Part shown: in pieces, positions 48,777 through 63,194 of the stretch | Layout of the letters: each line of letters opens with the position of its first letter | How positions within the stretch are numbered: the stretch's first letter is position 1 | Source: Meloidogyne chitwoodi | Lineage: Eukaryota; Nematoda; Chromadorea; Rhabditida; Meloidogynidae | Assembly: GCA_015183035.1 (NCBI GenBank) | Contig: JACZZP010000003.1 | Span: 1,426,001 to 1,490,000, forward strand | Length of the DNA stretch: 64,000 bases | Direction: 5' to 3' | Position numbers and translations under genes: made by a program | The notes under the pieces: generated by a model | What the model was told of the DNA's origin: nothing | Seen by the model: the letters and a program-made list of their open reading frames with translations, nothing else | The model's database searches: none

Positions 48777-51700
48777 ATGGAAGAAAATGTTAAAAAGTTT
48801 AAATTAATCTTTTGGCCTGCTCATGAGTATCGACACATCCCTTCAGAATTTGACACAAAAACCAGAGAAATTGTTGAGGTTTTTTGTATCAATTTTTCTT
48901 AAAAACTAATATAAAAAATTGGTTATCAAGAATTAACGTATTCTCTTATAGAGCGCACTTTCTGACATTTATTTGCTTAATACTCTGCAATTTCGTATTG
49001 TAATTGACATAGAGCCACAAAGGCTTGGGGAGGAAGAACTAGATGCTCGTCTTGAATATTCACTTAAACTGACAGAGAAAGCAACTAATGATCACTTGAT
49101 GCATATGATTAACTTTTTTAATCTTTTTCTGAGGCATAAGATCGAGTTGGCTCAATATACATTCACTTGTGCATTTGTTTTGACAACTAGAGAGTTCTTT
49201 AAGGTCGACTTCAAGTATGGTTATTGATTCATTTTTTATAATCAATTTTTTATTTCAGTTCTGCTAATCTTGAAATTCCTACACAAAATTGCTCGTTTTT
49301 GAATATGATAGATCGTTCACGGCCTTTTTTACATCGAAAAGTTTCTGTAAATCAAGATCCACGTCGAATAATGAATCGCTACTACAATAAGGCTGATATC
49401 GTTTGGCCAATGCTTACTGATTTTGAACATGATAAACGCCAATTGGTCATCCGTTTTCCTTTTTCAGATAGACAACGTTCGTTTATTGCTACTCTAACAA
49501 TAAACACTTATTTTTAACATTTTTGTTTATTTCAAATTTAGGTCGTGAGGAAGGCTCGGAAGAGGTTGATTATATTGTGTCTCTTACAATTCGCTATAGA
49601 CAAATCAAGCGGGTTTTGGCTGACTTTAGACATGAAAAAGGCCGGGGTCAATTTAGTTTGTATGTTCTTTATTTAATTTTACATATTTGTCAAGCATAAA
49701 CTTTACTTAGAGAGCTTTACTTTCATCTTTCTTCACCGCCAGTCATTCGTCGTATTAAACTTTATGCACAGGATCCTAAAAAGCCTACAAACGTAAATTT
49801 GTTAAATAGGCAAGGTGACAGATACATTTCTTGGGATTTGCGTGATACTAATTTGGCAGGGGAAGTGAATGAATCTCCAATTTTTCGAATTATGTTATGT
49901 GATTTGGCGAACGAGGAATATTGTCAAGTAATTTTTATTTTCCAAATATATTTATTTCAAGTTATTTAAAATATATAATTTTTTATAGTATTTAATCATA
50001 CCTGTATTTTTAGCTACTTAATCGTTTGGCTATGTCTGCAGAACGCTTTGTTGAGTTTCGTACATTCACTCCTGATGTATTTTTCCCCTTTCGCAAGTCA
50101 TTTACTATATCTTCTATTTTAATTTTATTTCTAGATTCATTCAGTCGCCGTTGGAAAATGACAATTGTCGACAAATGTGTGAAAACAACTACAAATTGAT
50201 GTATATGGTTGCTGCACTTCTATCTCGAGGATCAGTTGTTAAAGACTATTTAATGGTAACTGAAGCAACTCGCGACGAATTTATTCAGAGATGTGCAAAA
50301 GATTTTAAGAGAGATAGAGCGGTAGGTCTTAAAATTAGAATAGTTGTTTTTATAATAATTATCTGTTAAAATACGTTTTTTACACATTTAACTTTGTAGT
50401 TATCTTTGGAAGTTATTGAGCAAGTCCTAGCCGAAATTGATAAGCGTTTGGACTGCATTCATCCTCTGCAAATTTACAAATGGATTTACCATCGCTTAAG
50501 CCGTAATGTTGAAGCAATGAAACAAATTCATGAGGATATGACTTCTGAAGGATATGTGCGTGTTAGAAAAGTAAATATTAATTTTTGGCATATAAATTTT
50601 TTTGTTTTTTAGGTTGTGATTACACCGACACGAATGCTCTTTGTCGCGCCTGAATTATTAATGGGCAATCGTGTGTTACGTTTGGATGTAGAAAAATATC
50701 CTCTTGACAAATTTCTTCGAGTTGTATTTCGTGATGATGATGGTAAATACATCAAAATAAATATATAGCCTGAGAATTTTTTTATATCTTTATTTTTTTA
50801 ATTTTATATTTACGTTACGTTTTATTTTAAATCACCTCATTTAAACAGGGCAGTCAGTTCATTCTGTAAATGTTGGTAGCGTTCTTATTGATCGTTTTAT
50901 TGGATTGCGACTTAGGAATGGCATTGAACTTGCTTGTAATGTTCTTTGTTTTTATTTTCATATTTTTTAGGCCGTAAATTCAACTACTTTGGTTCTTCAA
51001 ATTCTCAAATGCGTGATAATGGCTGTTATTTCATTAATGCGACTTTTGAGGAAATTGAGGATATTCGCAAACAACTTGGCTCATTTAAAATTCAATCTGC
51101 GCCTAAAATGATGTCTCGTATTGCTCAATGTTTTACTCAAGCTCGAGTTATTTTTAATTAATTTTTTAGTTTAAAATATTAAAGGAAACTGGCTTGGAAT
51201 TAGAACGACGCCATTATGCAACCATTCATGATTATCTAGGTGGCAGGGATACTAATTCTGAGCCGTACAATTTCTCTGACGGTGTGGGACGCATTAGCTA
51301 TGAAACCGCTCGGGAGTTGAGTCAAGAGCTTAAACTTGATGGGTGTATCCCGTCATGCTTTCAAATTCGTTTTCGCGGATACAAAGGTATTAAATTTCAA
51401 GTTGTTTCATTTATTAAAAAATTCTTAAGGTGTTTTGTCTGTGGATAAATCAATGGATGAACTTCGCGATTGGGGTACTCGCAACGGTGTACAAGATACT
51501 ACAAATTGGGAGAAACGTGATTGTTGGCTAGATTTACGTATTCAGTTCCGACCATCCCAAAAAAAGTTTAAAGCACCTCGAGCTAATCAAAAATTAGAAA
51601 TTGTGAAATATTCATCACCCGTTTCTTTATGCTTGAATCGTCCTGTTAACAATATTCTTGATCAGGTTTGTATGAATAGCATGATTTCCTGGCGCACAGG

Positions 51701-54700
51701 GATCACGGTCGGTATTTTATCTGATCCCGGTCCCGATATCCGGGCTTTATCAAAGAAATCCCGAGTATTATCCCGGAGGTGCGATTTTTCTTGGATCCAA
51801 GTCAGGACTTTAATTGATCCCGATCGTGATTTTAGGGATTTTAAATTTCGAATTCCCGGCTTTTTAAAAAATCCGACTTGGAATTCCGGTAATGCTATTT
51901 TGACGATCTTTATTCCTGACTTTTAATCTAGGTATCGACTCAGCAGAGCAAAGCTTCTCATCAGCGAATTTGCAATCGCATTCATCATCTTATGGATTTA
52001 CATCTACACATGTTAACACGCTCTTTAATAGACGAAACTAAAGCTCGAAATCGGTTAGGAGAATTTCCAAAAGTGGTATTATTTTTAAACAACGTTACTC
52101 GCTAAATTATTTTTTGCTTTTAAGATACTTTATGATCAGTTAACTGATCTAAATTTAACAAAAGAACCTTTTTTTCGCTCGATGATTAGTGCTTCAGTAA
52201 GAGCTTCATTGAGTAAGTTTTAATTTAGATTATTTTTGAGCATAAATGTGTGATTCTCTTATTAGAAAAGTTACGTCTTAAACTTCAAATTCCCATTCCG
52301 ACAACACTGGGTCGAGCGATGTTTGGTATTGTCGATGAAAGTGGACAATTACAATATGGACAAGTTTTCATTCGTTACACTAAAAATGCCGCTTTGAAAT
52401 TGCCAATGCCAACGGCCGAGCGCCAAGTTCTAAAGGGTATACTTTAATTTAGCAATTTTTATATGCTATTCTTAGGTCTGGTGATGATTACAAAAAATCC
52501 TTCTATTGTTGCTGGTGATATACGTATGTTTAAGGCTGTAGATATCCCTGCTTTGCATCACCTTTGTGATGTCGTAGTATTTCCGCGCTATGGACCTCGA
52601 CCACATACAGATGAAATGGCTGGTTTGTTTCTAAATCACAACAAACTTACTAAATTTCTATTTAGGTTCCGATTTGGATGGAGATGAATACACCGTAATC
52701 TGGGATGAGCATCTTTTTCTTGACCAAAATGAAAATGCCTTTGATTACACCTGCAAGTTTGTTTTTCTCGCCTATTTCATTTTATGATAAATTTGTTTAA
52801 GGGCTCAAGAAGCTGCAGCAATCAGTGAGAAAGATTTAAGAGATAAAATGGCTGAATTTTTTGTCGACTATATCAAACAAGACTCGATTGGTCGCATTGC
52901 AAATGCTTTTTTGGTTAATTCTGATTTATATGGTATCAAAAGTGAAATTTGCATGAGAGTGAGTTTTATTCTTAATAAATCAAATCTCTTACATACTTTT
53001 ACAGATAGCTGCTAAACATATGGAAGCTGTTGATTTTCCCAAGACTGGAGTTCCGCCTCAATCTCTTACTAAGAATTGGGAACCTGAGAAGCCTCCAGGT
53101 GAAAATGGTGAACCAGGTCAACCGGCAGTTCCTCCTGAGCGAGCTGAGCGTTCCCCCGATTTTATGGAAAAAAACAATGAACCCATGTATATATCATCGC
53201 GTCTTAATGGTCAGCTTTATAGGTAAGATTTTGCAAAATTTAATTATTCTGTAATTTGAGGAGAGCAAAGGAAATTGATGATATTCTTACAATTGCTACA
53301 CAGGATGAAGAAATGGCAAATATTGAGTTATTCTTAATATTTTTAGATTTCCTAGTAAAGTTTAAATTCACAGTTTGGATCTTCTTATAACTTACCCTGG
53401 TTGTGATGATCCAGCACTTTTAGAGATGGCTCAGCAACATTATGAATCTTATTCTGCAAATATTCAGGTCGTCATCATTTCCAAGTTAAATGATTATTTT
53501 TAAGAACGTTCTCGACTGTTATGGAATTAAGACTGAGGGAGAGCTGTTTTCAGGGCATTTTGCCTCTTTACGCAATCGTCTTAGTGACAAGGATAGTGAT
53601 GACATGAGGTTTGTTATTTAGTAAGAGTATTATAACTTGAGAAGGTTACTTTCTAATTTAGTTTTTACAACACTACAAATGCAATTGAACAGCAATTATT
53701 CAGCATTTTTGGTCGTTTCAGACGGCAATTCTTTGAAACTTCCTTTGGTAACACTCCTGTTTATCGTTATGAGGATGTCACTGTTCCTGTTCATTCTTAT
53801 GCACGTACAAGTGGCATAAAGGTACAATTTTTATTATTAAATTATAAAGGATTCATTTATTAAGGATGTGTTTAGGCGAATATGCACTGATCCTACAGAT
53901 GACTACAAAAGATTAGCTTGTGCTTACTATCAAATTTCTTATAGTATATTTTAGCTTTATAAATATTTTTGGAGATATTTATGCTTATTTTATTAATGTT
54001 TTAGATTCTATGACCCATCATCTTCTTTCATTTCCATGGCTTGCATGGGATGTGATCATTGCAATTCGGAGAGTTAATGCTGTGAATTCATTAAAATCCG
54101 AAAATCGTTACTCTTTCGACCCACTGAACGATAAAATCTCTGAACATATTGAAGAATATCTTGTAAACAGAAAAAAACAATTCAGGTAAATTTTAATTTA
54201 GATTCAAATTATAAAATTGGTCTAGAGAATTTATAAAGAATATGCAAACTCCTGAAAATATGCCGTTGGAAGAGCAAGAATCATATAGAATTCTCAACAT
54301 TTATTGCTCATGTTATGAAGGTATGGATTTATTTTTATAAAGTTGTTTTTAAATTTATTTGCTTTTTATAGGACTTGATAAACTTCTTTTCTTTTGTGTT
54401 AAGTGGGCAAGAATGTGGCGTCTTTTAGGTGACGGTCAAAGCGGAATAACACAATTACATATCTGTATTTTGCTCGTTCAATTTGGTCTTAATCATTTAT
54501 CCTGTGAAGCAATCGACTCAAAACCATTTGGGCTCGAACAGGTTATTTCTTATTATTTAATTATTTGAAAAAAGTTTCATTAGATTCAAGTAAACGATGT
54601 TGATCCTCAAAAGATTGTGAATCTGGAGCGTCATCATGGAGGATTGGGGAACAAGTTCTTTATGTTTATGGAATTTATCGCATCTAGGCAATTTCATCTA

Positions 54701-55442
54701 TTGCCATTTTTGGATTTTAGTGAACCTGGAATGCGTTACCAATCATTGTTGATGCACACCCAACTAGAATACATCCACAAAGTAAATATATTATTACTAT
54801 TTTCATCCCACTGATGTGTGTTTAGTTAAGTGGGTTTAGTAAAATGTGTTAGAAGCCTGTGACGATTTAAATGCATGTATTAATTGAAATTTGTTAATAC
54901 AATTTGGTGAGAACTGACGATCGATTCTGAGGCTTAATTTATTTTTTATTTCAAAATTATAGAGTAATTAAGACTATACTTTCAGGCAGGAATTCAAACT
55001 TATCACCAAGTGGCATTTACTTTTCGCCTTGAATGTATTCCCGGAACGGCGGCTCAACGCGAACGGAATGGTATTACATGTCCTCAAGAACGAGAATGTG
55101 AACCTTTCATAATCGAGGTGCCGGCAAGTCGTCAAGATCAAGTCATTAATAATTATGATTTATTGAATAAACTCTGTGATGCAACAGGCTGCACAAACAT
55201 TGTTTTTCGAGATTTGCCTAAATATAAAGGTTAATTATTGAATATTTTATGATAATTAAATATGAATTTCTTAAGGTTACGAAACTGTTCGTCTATATGT
55301 TTCTGCAACGGGTCAATTACAAGCACTTAATAAACTGCGGGAACTATTGGCTGTTCGTGCTCCATTAAACCTCGTTGGTGATTGTCGTCAGATTTTTACA
55401 CAAATGGCCGAACAGCTTTATGATAGATTAATCAATTTGTAA
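48777..55442 (+). CDS. RNA-dependent RNA polymerase, EGO-1/RRF class
   Basis: More than twenty exons encode a product well over 1,400 residues. The N-terminus begins [20 protein letters not shown]; an earlier start exon cannot be excluded. Eukaryotic RdRP landmarks include [95 protein letters not shown] and the catalytic loop [15 protein letters not shown]; the DLDGD triad is at 52671-52685. The C-terminal third ([36 protein letters not shown]) fits the nematode class. Such enzymes make secondary 22G siRNAs or, in the RRF-3 case, 26G precursors; which paralogue this is cannot be decided here. A GC-rich repeat sits in the intron near 51.7-51.9 kb. Slowmo follows 328 bases downstream. Confidence 0.93.
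51675..51899. repeat. CCCGG-rich insert in an RdRP intron
   Basis: The intron at about 51666-51931 holds a GC-rich island full of GATCCCG and CCCGG steps, framed by AATAGCAT (51675-51682) and its inverse ATGCTATT (51892-51899). The composition and motifs resemble the MITE in the GAS41 intron, so both may derive from one hAT-like family. It can be read as an open frame across the exon boundary but has no protein character. Confidence 0.5.
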
Positions 55443-55770
55443 AAATTAAAAAAGTGCCTATTTTAGATCTTTAAATACATATTTTCTCCCAGTTAAACAC
55501 CTCACGTTTTTTCTTACGAGCTCATTCCAGTTCCTTTTCTATTATCTCAATCTATAAAAGTCTTTTCTAGATCTCGGTTGTTATATATTATTTTCTTCAG
55601 GGTTTTGCTCAGATTTGTCTTGCTTTTCATTGCATCTAATTTATGACCTTGTTTTTAAAAACATAAATGTTTAAAATTTGAGTAATAAATTACACCATTA
55701 AAAAATATTGTTCTATACATCTTGGTTATTTAACTAAATTTTTCGTTAACTTATTTGTTTCTTTTTGCAA
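55443..55770. other. Gap between RdRP and slowmo
   Basis: About 330 bases, AT-rich with pyrimidine tracts; probably RdRP 3' UTR and the trans-splice or promoter region of the next gene. No coding frame was seen. Confidence 0.35.
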
Positions 55771-56598
55771 ATGAAATGTTGGAGTATAGAACACGTCTTC
55801 AAGTAATTATCACGTCAATTAATATTAAATATTTTTTACTTATATTTTTAGTCATCCTTGGCATGTTGTTGTTGGCGCTGCTTTTAAGAAGTATCCAAAT
55901 CCAGAGAATGAAGATATTATTGGAATTGACGTTATTAAACAACGTTTAAGGAGTGGTATACTTTACTCTGAAAGAATAATTCAATCAAATTTTCATATCC
56001 CTATTTGGGCAAGCAAGGTTCTAATTTATAAATTTATTCATAAACTTTCTCGTAAGTTGGGCGGTTTCAGTGGCCATCAATATTCTCTTGAGTCTACGCA
56101 AGTCGACCCTGAAAATCGTATAATGACGCTGATTACGAGAAATGTATGTTATCTGAATAGTTAAAATAAAATTTTATTAGTTAATATTTTAGTTAAATTG
56201 TTATCATCTTTTACGTATCGGTTGGTTAATGTTTTTGTAACTCATTTATGTAAAAGTAAGCTGAAGAATTTTTTAGATGAACGTTTGACGTACTCTTCCA
56301 CATCAGATTCTGATCAGACACGTCTTAAGCAGGAAACAACTATTTCTGTGAACTTACCTTTTTTAAAAGATTTTTGCGAGAGGAGCTTCCTTTCTATATA
56401 TACTCATTATGCTCAAAAGGTTAATTAATCTAAACATTATTTCGGTCCGATCATATTTGTTATAGTTAACATTAAAGTAGTGCTATTGTTATTTTATTGT
56501 GTATTAAACGCCGTTAAGTCTACGATTTATCTTTTTATTTTAAGGGTCCTGAAGGTCTTAAATGGGTGATCCAACATGAATTTGATGGTCAGAAGTAA
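55771..56598 (+). CDS. PRELI/MSF1-domain protein, slowmo/PRELID3-like
   Basis: Five exons encode about 180 residues, nearly all of it PRELI domain. The start MKCWSIEHVFNHPWHVVVGA then FKKYPNPENEDIIGIDV is typical (family MK.WSSEH.F.HPWETVV.A...KYPNP). Later blocks: RSGILYSERIIQSNF, SLESTQVDPENRIMTLITRN, the DERLTYSS strand and GPEGLKWVIQH at the end. Slowmo-type proteins pair with TRIAP1-like partners in the mitochondrial intermembrane space and carry phosphatidylserine between membranes. The exon between ITRN and DERL was placed by frame. A 62-aa membrane-protein gene follows 192 bases later. Confidence 0.88.
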
Positions 56599-56790
56599 TT
56601 TAGAAATAGATCTCCAGATTTTTATGTTTTCTCCCTTTGTTATTGTCAATGATTTTTATAGTTTTTACAATTATAAACAATCTGTCATTTGCTTTTTAAT
56701 GTTTTTAACTTTTATATATTTTTTAATTATTCTTTTATTATTATTATTATAGCAATTTCAGTTATTATTTAAAATCCATCTCTTCCACTA

Positions 56791-57016
56791 ATGTTCTTTA
56801 GGGCTGCTCCACCATCTGATCAAAAACCATATCGACCTCCTCCGGGACAATTGGCAATATTTTCTGCCATTTATAATGATCCTTATTATTGGTAATTTTA
56901 TTAAAATTAAAATGATTTAAAAATTTAGGTCTCTTACAAAAAGTGTTGTTGGTTTTGCCTTTGGTATTTTCGTTGCGAGACAAATAAGTGAGGGATTGGC
57001 TGATGTTGGTTTTTGA
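56791..57016 (+). CDS. Small single-pass membrane protein (62 aa), TOM6-like?
   Basis: Two exons encode MFFRAAPPSDQ, a Pro-rich stretch, then YNDPYYWSLTKSV, the hydrophobic segment VVGFAFGIFVA and the end RQISEGLADVGF. The frame is preserved across a 38-nt intron, which supports a real gene despite its size. Layout (short Pro-rich head, one membrane helix with small residues, Arg then acidic end) recalls TOM6 (LGLFAAGVWLARNLSDI) and other tiny mitochondrial proteins, but identity is too low to name it. Neighbours slowmo and Tim8 are mitochondrial, which favours that location. The ATG overlaps a possible acceptor (TTCTTTAG), so an upstream exon is possible. Confidence 0.6.
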
Positions 57017-57199
57017 GACGAAGATTTGTTTTGAATTCTGAAGATTTGTTGGAATTTTTTAACATTATTGATAAATTTTAAAAGTTATATTTTTTTAATT
57101 TTATGTGGGGTAATTTTGATTCCGTTAAATTTTGAGGATTCAATATTTTGTATTTTTAAATCAATTTTTGTAGTTTTTGTGACCTGTTAGTAAGATTAA

Positions 57200-59714
57200 A
57201 TGAGCAGGCATTTAGTTGATGTAGCTGTTGCTGTACTTGAAGATCATTTTGGCTACTACATTGCGCGTATTGGTAATTTATTATTGCGTGAGGCATTGCC
57301 TTTGGTTCTTTTATCTAGAAATTTGGTTTCTTTGAGGATTTCACTAAAGGAGGTAAAACCTCAAATATGTTTTTTAGTAATCGATTATTCCTAACACTGA
57401 ACATGCATTTAAATTAATAAATCTTAATAATTTATGTTTCAGATAAAAAACTCGTTAGTCACTCTTGATCAGCACAATTTGCTTATATTTGAATTTGGTT
57501 CTCGTTCTATTGTTTATTCAATTTGTCCTGATCAAGTTCTTCAACTTATACGAGCTCCACGTGCGATTTTGGTTTATTTTTTTTTCATTTTAAAATATTC
57601 CTTTAGCTAATCAAAACACTGTATGAGGGTGTTACTGATGCCATTTTTGAGGATATTTTGGCAAGAGGTCGTTCCAGTTGTTCAGATTGTATTCGTAGAG
57701 TATCTAAATGTATGGATGATTTACCTTATGAAAAGGTTTTTATTAAAGAAAATTGTAATTAAAATTTTGATTTTAGATTAAATCTGACTTTGAAAAACTT
57801 TCCTCTGCTCAAATAATTATGCGATGTCCTCAAGTTATTGAAGATACTTCAATTATATTTCCAACTTTTTGTTTAGAATCTGATCAATTTTTAATTCCGG
57901 ATATGATACTTGATAAGTCTGCAAATGTTGATGATAATACTGTCAGTTTTATCTATTTAGTCTTTATAGACAATTATCTTTATTAATTATTGATTTTGTT
58001 AATTTTAATACATATTCTGTCAAAACTATCGAATGTTTGTTTTTAAATTCATATAAATTAAGGATTTATTGGCATTAAAAAAGAAAAAAGTAGATAGTGA
58101 TGCTAAAATTCTTTGGAAAATTAATTGGACAAGCATTGAACGTTTTTTTCGTGATGATATTATTCTTGATTCATTCGTTGGAAATTCTCAAAATGAATTA
58201 TTTGATAAGATGACTGCTAAGATTGTGCAACTTATTTTAAAAGTTTCAAATTCAAGAAGCAAAAATAATCTTTTTGTTGGTCAATCATTACCCATTTCTG
58301 TAATTTTTTTAATTTTTAAAATTTTATTTTTGTTATAATATTGTAATCACATCTTTTCAAGAGATATTTAAGTTAGAATTTTGTCTTTACAACTTTCCTA
58401 ATTTTGATTATTCTTGTTTACTGATGTGAGGAATTCATTAAAAAAACTTTTCTCATGTGAGTAAACTTTCCTTATAGTTATGATCGACAAATAAAAAATT
58501 TTATAATATCTAATAATAATTTTTTAATTAAATTTTCTTTAATAAAATTATTTAAAGATTTATAACATTTTTTAGCTCCTAGACGTTTGTCGTTATGTAC
58601 ACGAAAATCAACTAGATTATAATAGGGAAATGCTGGATGAGAAATTAAATATTATTGGTAGAGATATGACTGGAATTGTACGTCGTGTCGGTGATAGTGG
58701 AGGCGGCCTTTACATAATTAGTTATTTTAAATTAATTTTTTGATTTTAAAATTTTTTTCAGATTATGAAAAAGGTATTGATACTTTTTTTATGGAGCATA
58801 TAGAATCAACAATTCGCGAGAAGATTGGTGACAAAGCTGTTAGAATATTTCGATTATTAAATTCTAGAGGATTTCTTGAAGAAGAACAAGTTTATTTTTT
58901 TTAATTATTTTTAAAACAAAAAGTTTAGTTGGAGAAGGAGGCAATGCTTTCATCTAAAGAAACAAAAGAACTGTGTTGTGCATTAATGGACAATAGTTTT
59001 GTTACAATTCGAGTAATTAGTTTTTCTTTTGAATATTTCTTCTAACATATATATTATTATTTTCTTTAGCAAATTGCTCGAGCCAATGATTTTGCACCTG
59101 CGAGACTTACCTTTTTATATGTTGTGAATAAATCTCAGGTACTAAGTGCCATAATTGACTATACTTTACTTGTAAGTATTTTTAATAATTTAATAAAAAT
59201 TAATTTATATAGACTATACGAAATGTAATTAGAAGGAGAATGGTTGAAAGAGATAAATATGAGTAATATAATTTTTAATAATCTAATTATATCTTTTTGT
59301 CTTATATAATTAATTTTTGTTTATTAATTACTTAGTTTTTAGACCACTCTTGGATCGCCAACTTAAAATGGAAGTAATTATAAACAGTATTGAAAATAAT
59401 CCAAATATTGGAGAAGATGAAGAAACCAAAAAAGAACAGGTTTATTTAAAACTCACGGATAGTTTTCAAACTTGTAAATTTTTAAGATAGCGGAAGTGGA
59501 ACGTGCCTATATGACAGAAGAAGATCGTCGACATTTGGAACGTTTTCGTCGTGCTGAACGTAAATTTTGTTCAGCAGAAATAGAATTAGAACGTCTACAT
59601 TTTTTAATGCAACATTTCCATCAACTCAGACAGCAGATAAATGTTGAGCAACAAAGACAGCTGTCAACACAAGGAAAGCGGAAAAGAACACATCAGCAAG
59701 CACATTTTTCATGA
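57200..59714 (+). CDS. polr3c: RNA polymerase III subunit RPC3 (POLR3C/RPC82)
   Basis: About eleven exons encode roughly 550 residues. The N-terminal winged helix shows VAVLEDHFGYYIARIGNLLL; then LVTLDQHNLLIFEFG, the TLYEGVTDAIFEDILARGRS motif, ILWKINWTSIERFFRDDIIL, YNREMLDEKLNIIGRDM and DYEKGIDTFFMEHIEST. The C-terminal winged helix and coiled coil run from IRQIARANDFAPARLTFLYV through RRHLERFRRAERKFCSAEIE. RPC3 forms, with RPC6 and RPC7, the Pol III subcomplex needed for initiation and promoter opening. MAF1, the repressor of Pol III, lies at the other end of this window. The Tim8-like gene begins 122 bases after the stop. Confidence 0.92.
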
Positions 59715-59836
59715 TTTTTTAAGATAATTTTAATGTTAAATTTTTTGAATTATATATAGTTTTTGAGGTTATAGAAATTTAATTCTATGATATATCTTTA
59801 AATAATTATAATTTTTAAAATATTAATTGAAATAGG

Positions 59837-60092
59837 AATGTCAGAAAAGCGATTGGATCCAAAACTTGCTAATCAACTAGAGGAAAGTTTTACAAGTGTG
59901 GGAGTTAACCAAGTTGTGCTGAAGCTGACAAGTCGATGCTTTGATACGTGCTATGGAGATTACGCATCACATAAATTACCATCATCAAGCGATAGACGAC
60001 AGGAGACATGTCTTGAAAACTGCACTAAACGTTTGGTAGAAAGCTACGAATTTCTAAACAAACATTTGGAGAGAATGCACCTAAGAATGTGA
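59837..60092 (+). CDS. Small TIM chaperone, Tim8-like (twin CX3C)
   Basis: A single exon encodes 84 residues. Twin CX3C motifs CFDTC and CLENC are separated by 19 residues; the common spacing is 11-16, so there is an insert (YASHKLPSSSDRRQE). The N-terminal LDPKLANQLEE resembles Tim8 (VDPQLQHFIEVE) more than Tim9, 10 or 13. Tim8 works with Tim13 in the intermembrane space, carrying Tim23-type precursors. An ATAGGA acceptor directly before the ATG fits trans-splicing as a downstream operon gene. Codon use is like that of its neighbours. The choice among small TIM paralogues is uncertain, the family itself is not. Confidence 0.8.
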
Positions 60093-62002
<1,910 letters not shown>

Positions 62003-62855
62003 ATGTCTAAGGGTGCTGTAAAATTTACAAAAGAAGATGAGCTACTGCTCAAGGTTTTAAATAATTTTTAATAATTTTTAATAAAACTAAGGACTTTTCA
62101 TCTGCTGTATCCAAAAAGAACCAAGTTATCTTCTATGGAATTTCTTCATTTGTTGGCTTCACACCAATTTATTTATTTTATGGAGCACATCAAATGGAGA
62201 TATCCGATTCTTGGTTTATTTGGCTCGCTGCTTCAATTGGAGTTGCTTATTTACTGGCACAGGCTTATAAGAATATGAAACACGTGCTAAAACATCAGTG
62301 AGTTTTTCGATTAAATTTCAAAATTAAACCTCCAAATTAAAATCAGGTATTTAGTTCAGTCATTTATGTTGTTCTCTTGGTAAAAATATCTTCGATTAAT
62401 TAGACTCAAAAATAAAAAAAATTTATAATATTAATTTTTCCTAAGAATTGTTGTCAAACGAGGCGATGCAATTGCTCGTGAAATGAATCGTTTACTTGCA
62501 GATGATAAAAAGATGTCAAAAAAAGAAAGAGATGAGAGAATATTATGGAAGAAAAATGAAGTTGGTGACTATGAAGCAACATTATTTACTATTTTCTACA
62601 ATAATGTGGTAATATTTTTTTTAATTTATAATATTAAATATTTTAATTACATGATTGTCTTTAAAGTTTAAATTATTTAAATAAATTCAATGATTTTTAA
62701 ATTTAATGATATAGGAATTAAAATTTAAGCTCTTTTTTGCACTTCTCATCTTCCTTTCCTTTTTTGTGCTTGCAAGTATTACACCTCCATTTAATTGCCT
62801 TGTTTCAATGCTTGGTTCTGCTGGTATTGTTCTTCTACTATCTACATCTAAATGA
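62003..62855 (+). CDS. Translocon-associated protein subunit gamma (TRAP-gamma, SSR3)
   Basis: Five exons encode about 185 residues, like human SSR3 (185). Matches run through the length: the start [20 protein letters not shown], hydrophobic segments [20 protein letters not shown] and [20 protein letters not shown], then [20 protein letters not shown], the highly conserved [20 protein letters not shown] then [13 protein letters not shown], and two C-terminal helices ([36 protein letters not shown]). The final SK resembles the human end. Four membrane spans fit the family. It sits beside Sec61 in the ER membrane and aids translocation of certain signal sequences. Confidence 0.95.
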
Positions 62856-63194
62856 TTGGGATGTATTTTCTATTTATTGTATACAAATTCTGAGATAATG
62901 ATCTTTATCTTTTTCATTGAAAATATTTTATGTAAAATAGTGGATCATATCTCTGATTTTAATTTTTGGTTGTTTTGATCGGATTTATTTATATTCTATT
63001 TGATAAAATAATTTGTTATTATTGTTTTATTCCTATTGTTTTCAAAACAAATTTAATTTTAGTCTAATTTTGAAGGAAGTCAATTTTTCTCTTACAATTA
63101 GTTGCCAAATCAAAATAAAAAAATCTAATAATAGGTATTCGAAATTTAGCTGATTAATATGTAAATTTTGGAGATTTTAGGAAAAACATAAGGG
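62856..63194. other. Gap after TRAP-gamma
   Basis: About 340 AT-rich bases, no frame and no repeat arms. Probably 3' UTR plus leader of the next gene. Confidence 0.35.

Noticed and set aside
51435..51926. 163-codon frame continuing from an RdRP exon
   Set aside because: The first half is a true RdRP exon; the rest is the GC-rich repeat in the following intron. The RdRP frame resumes after an acceptor near 51931.
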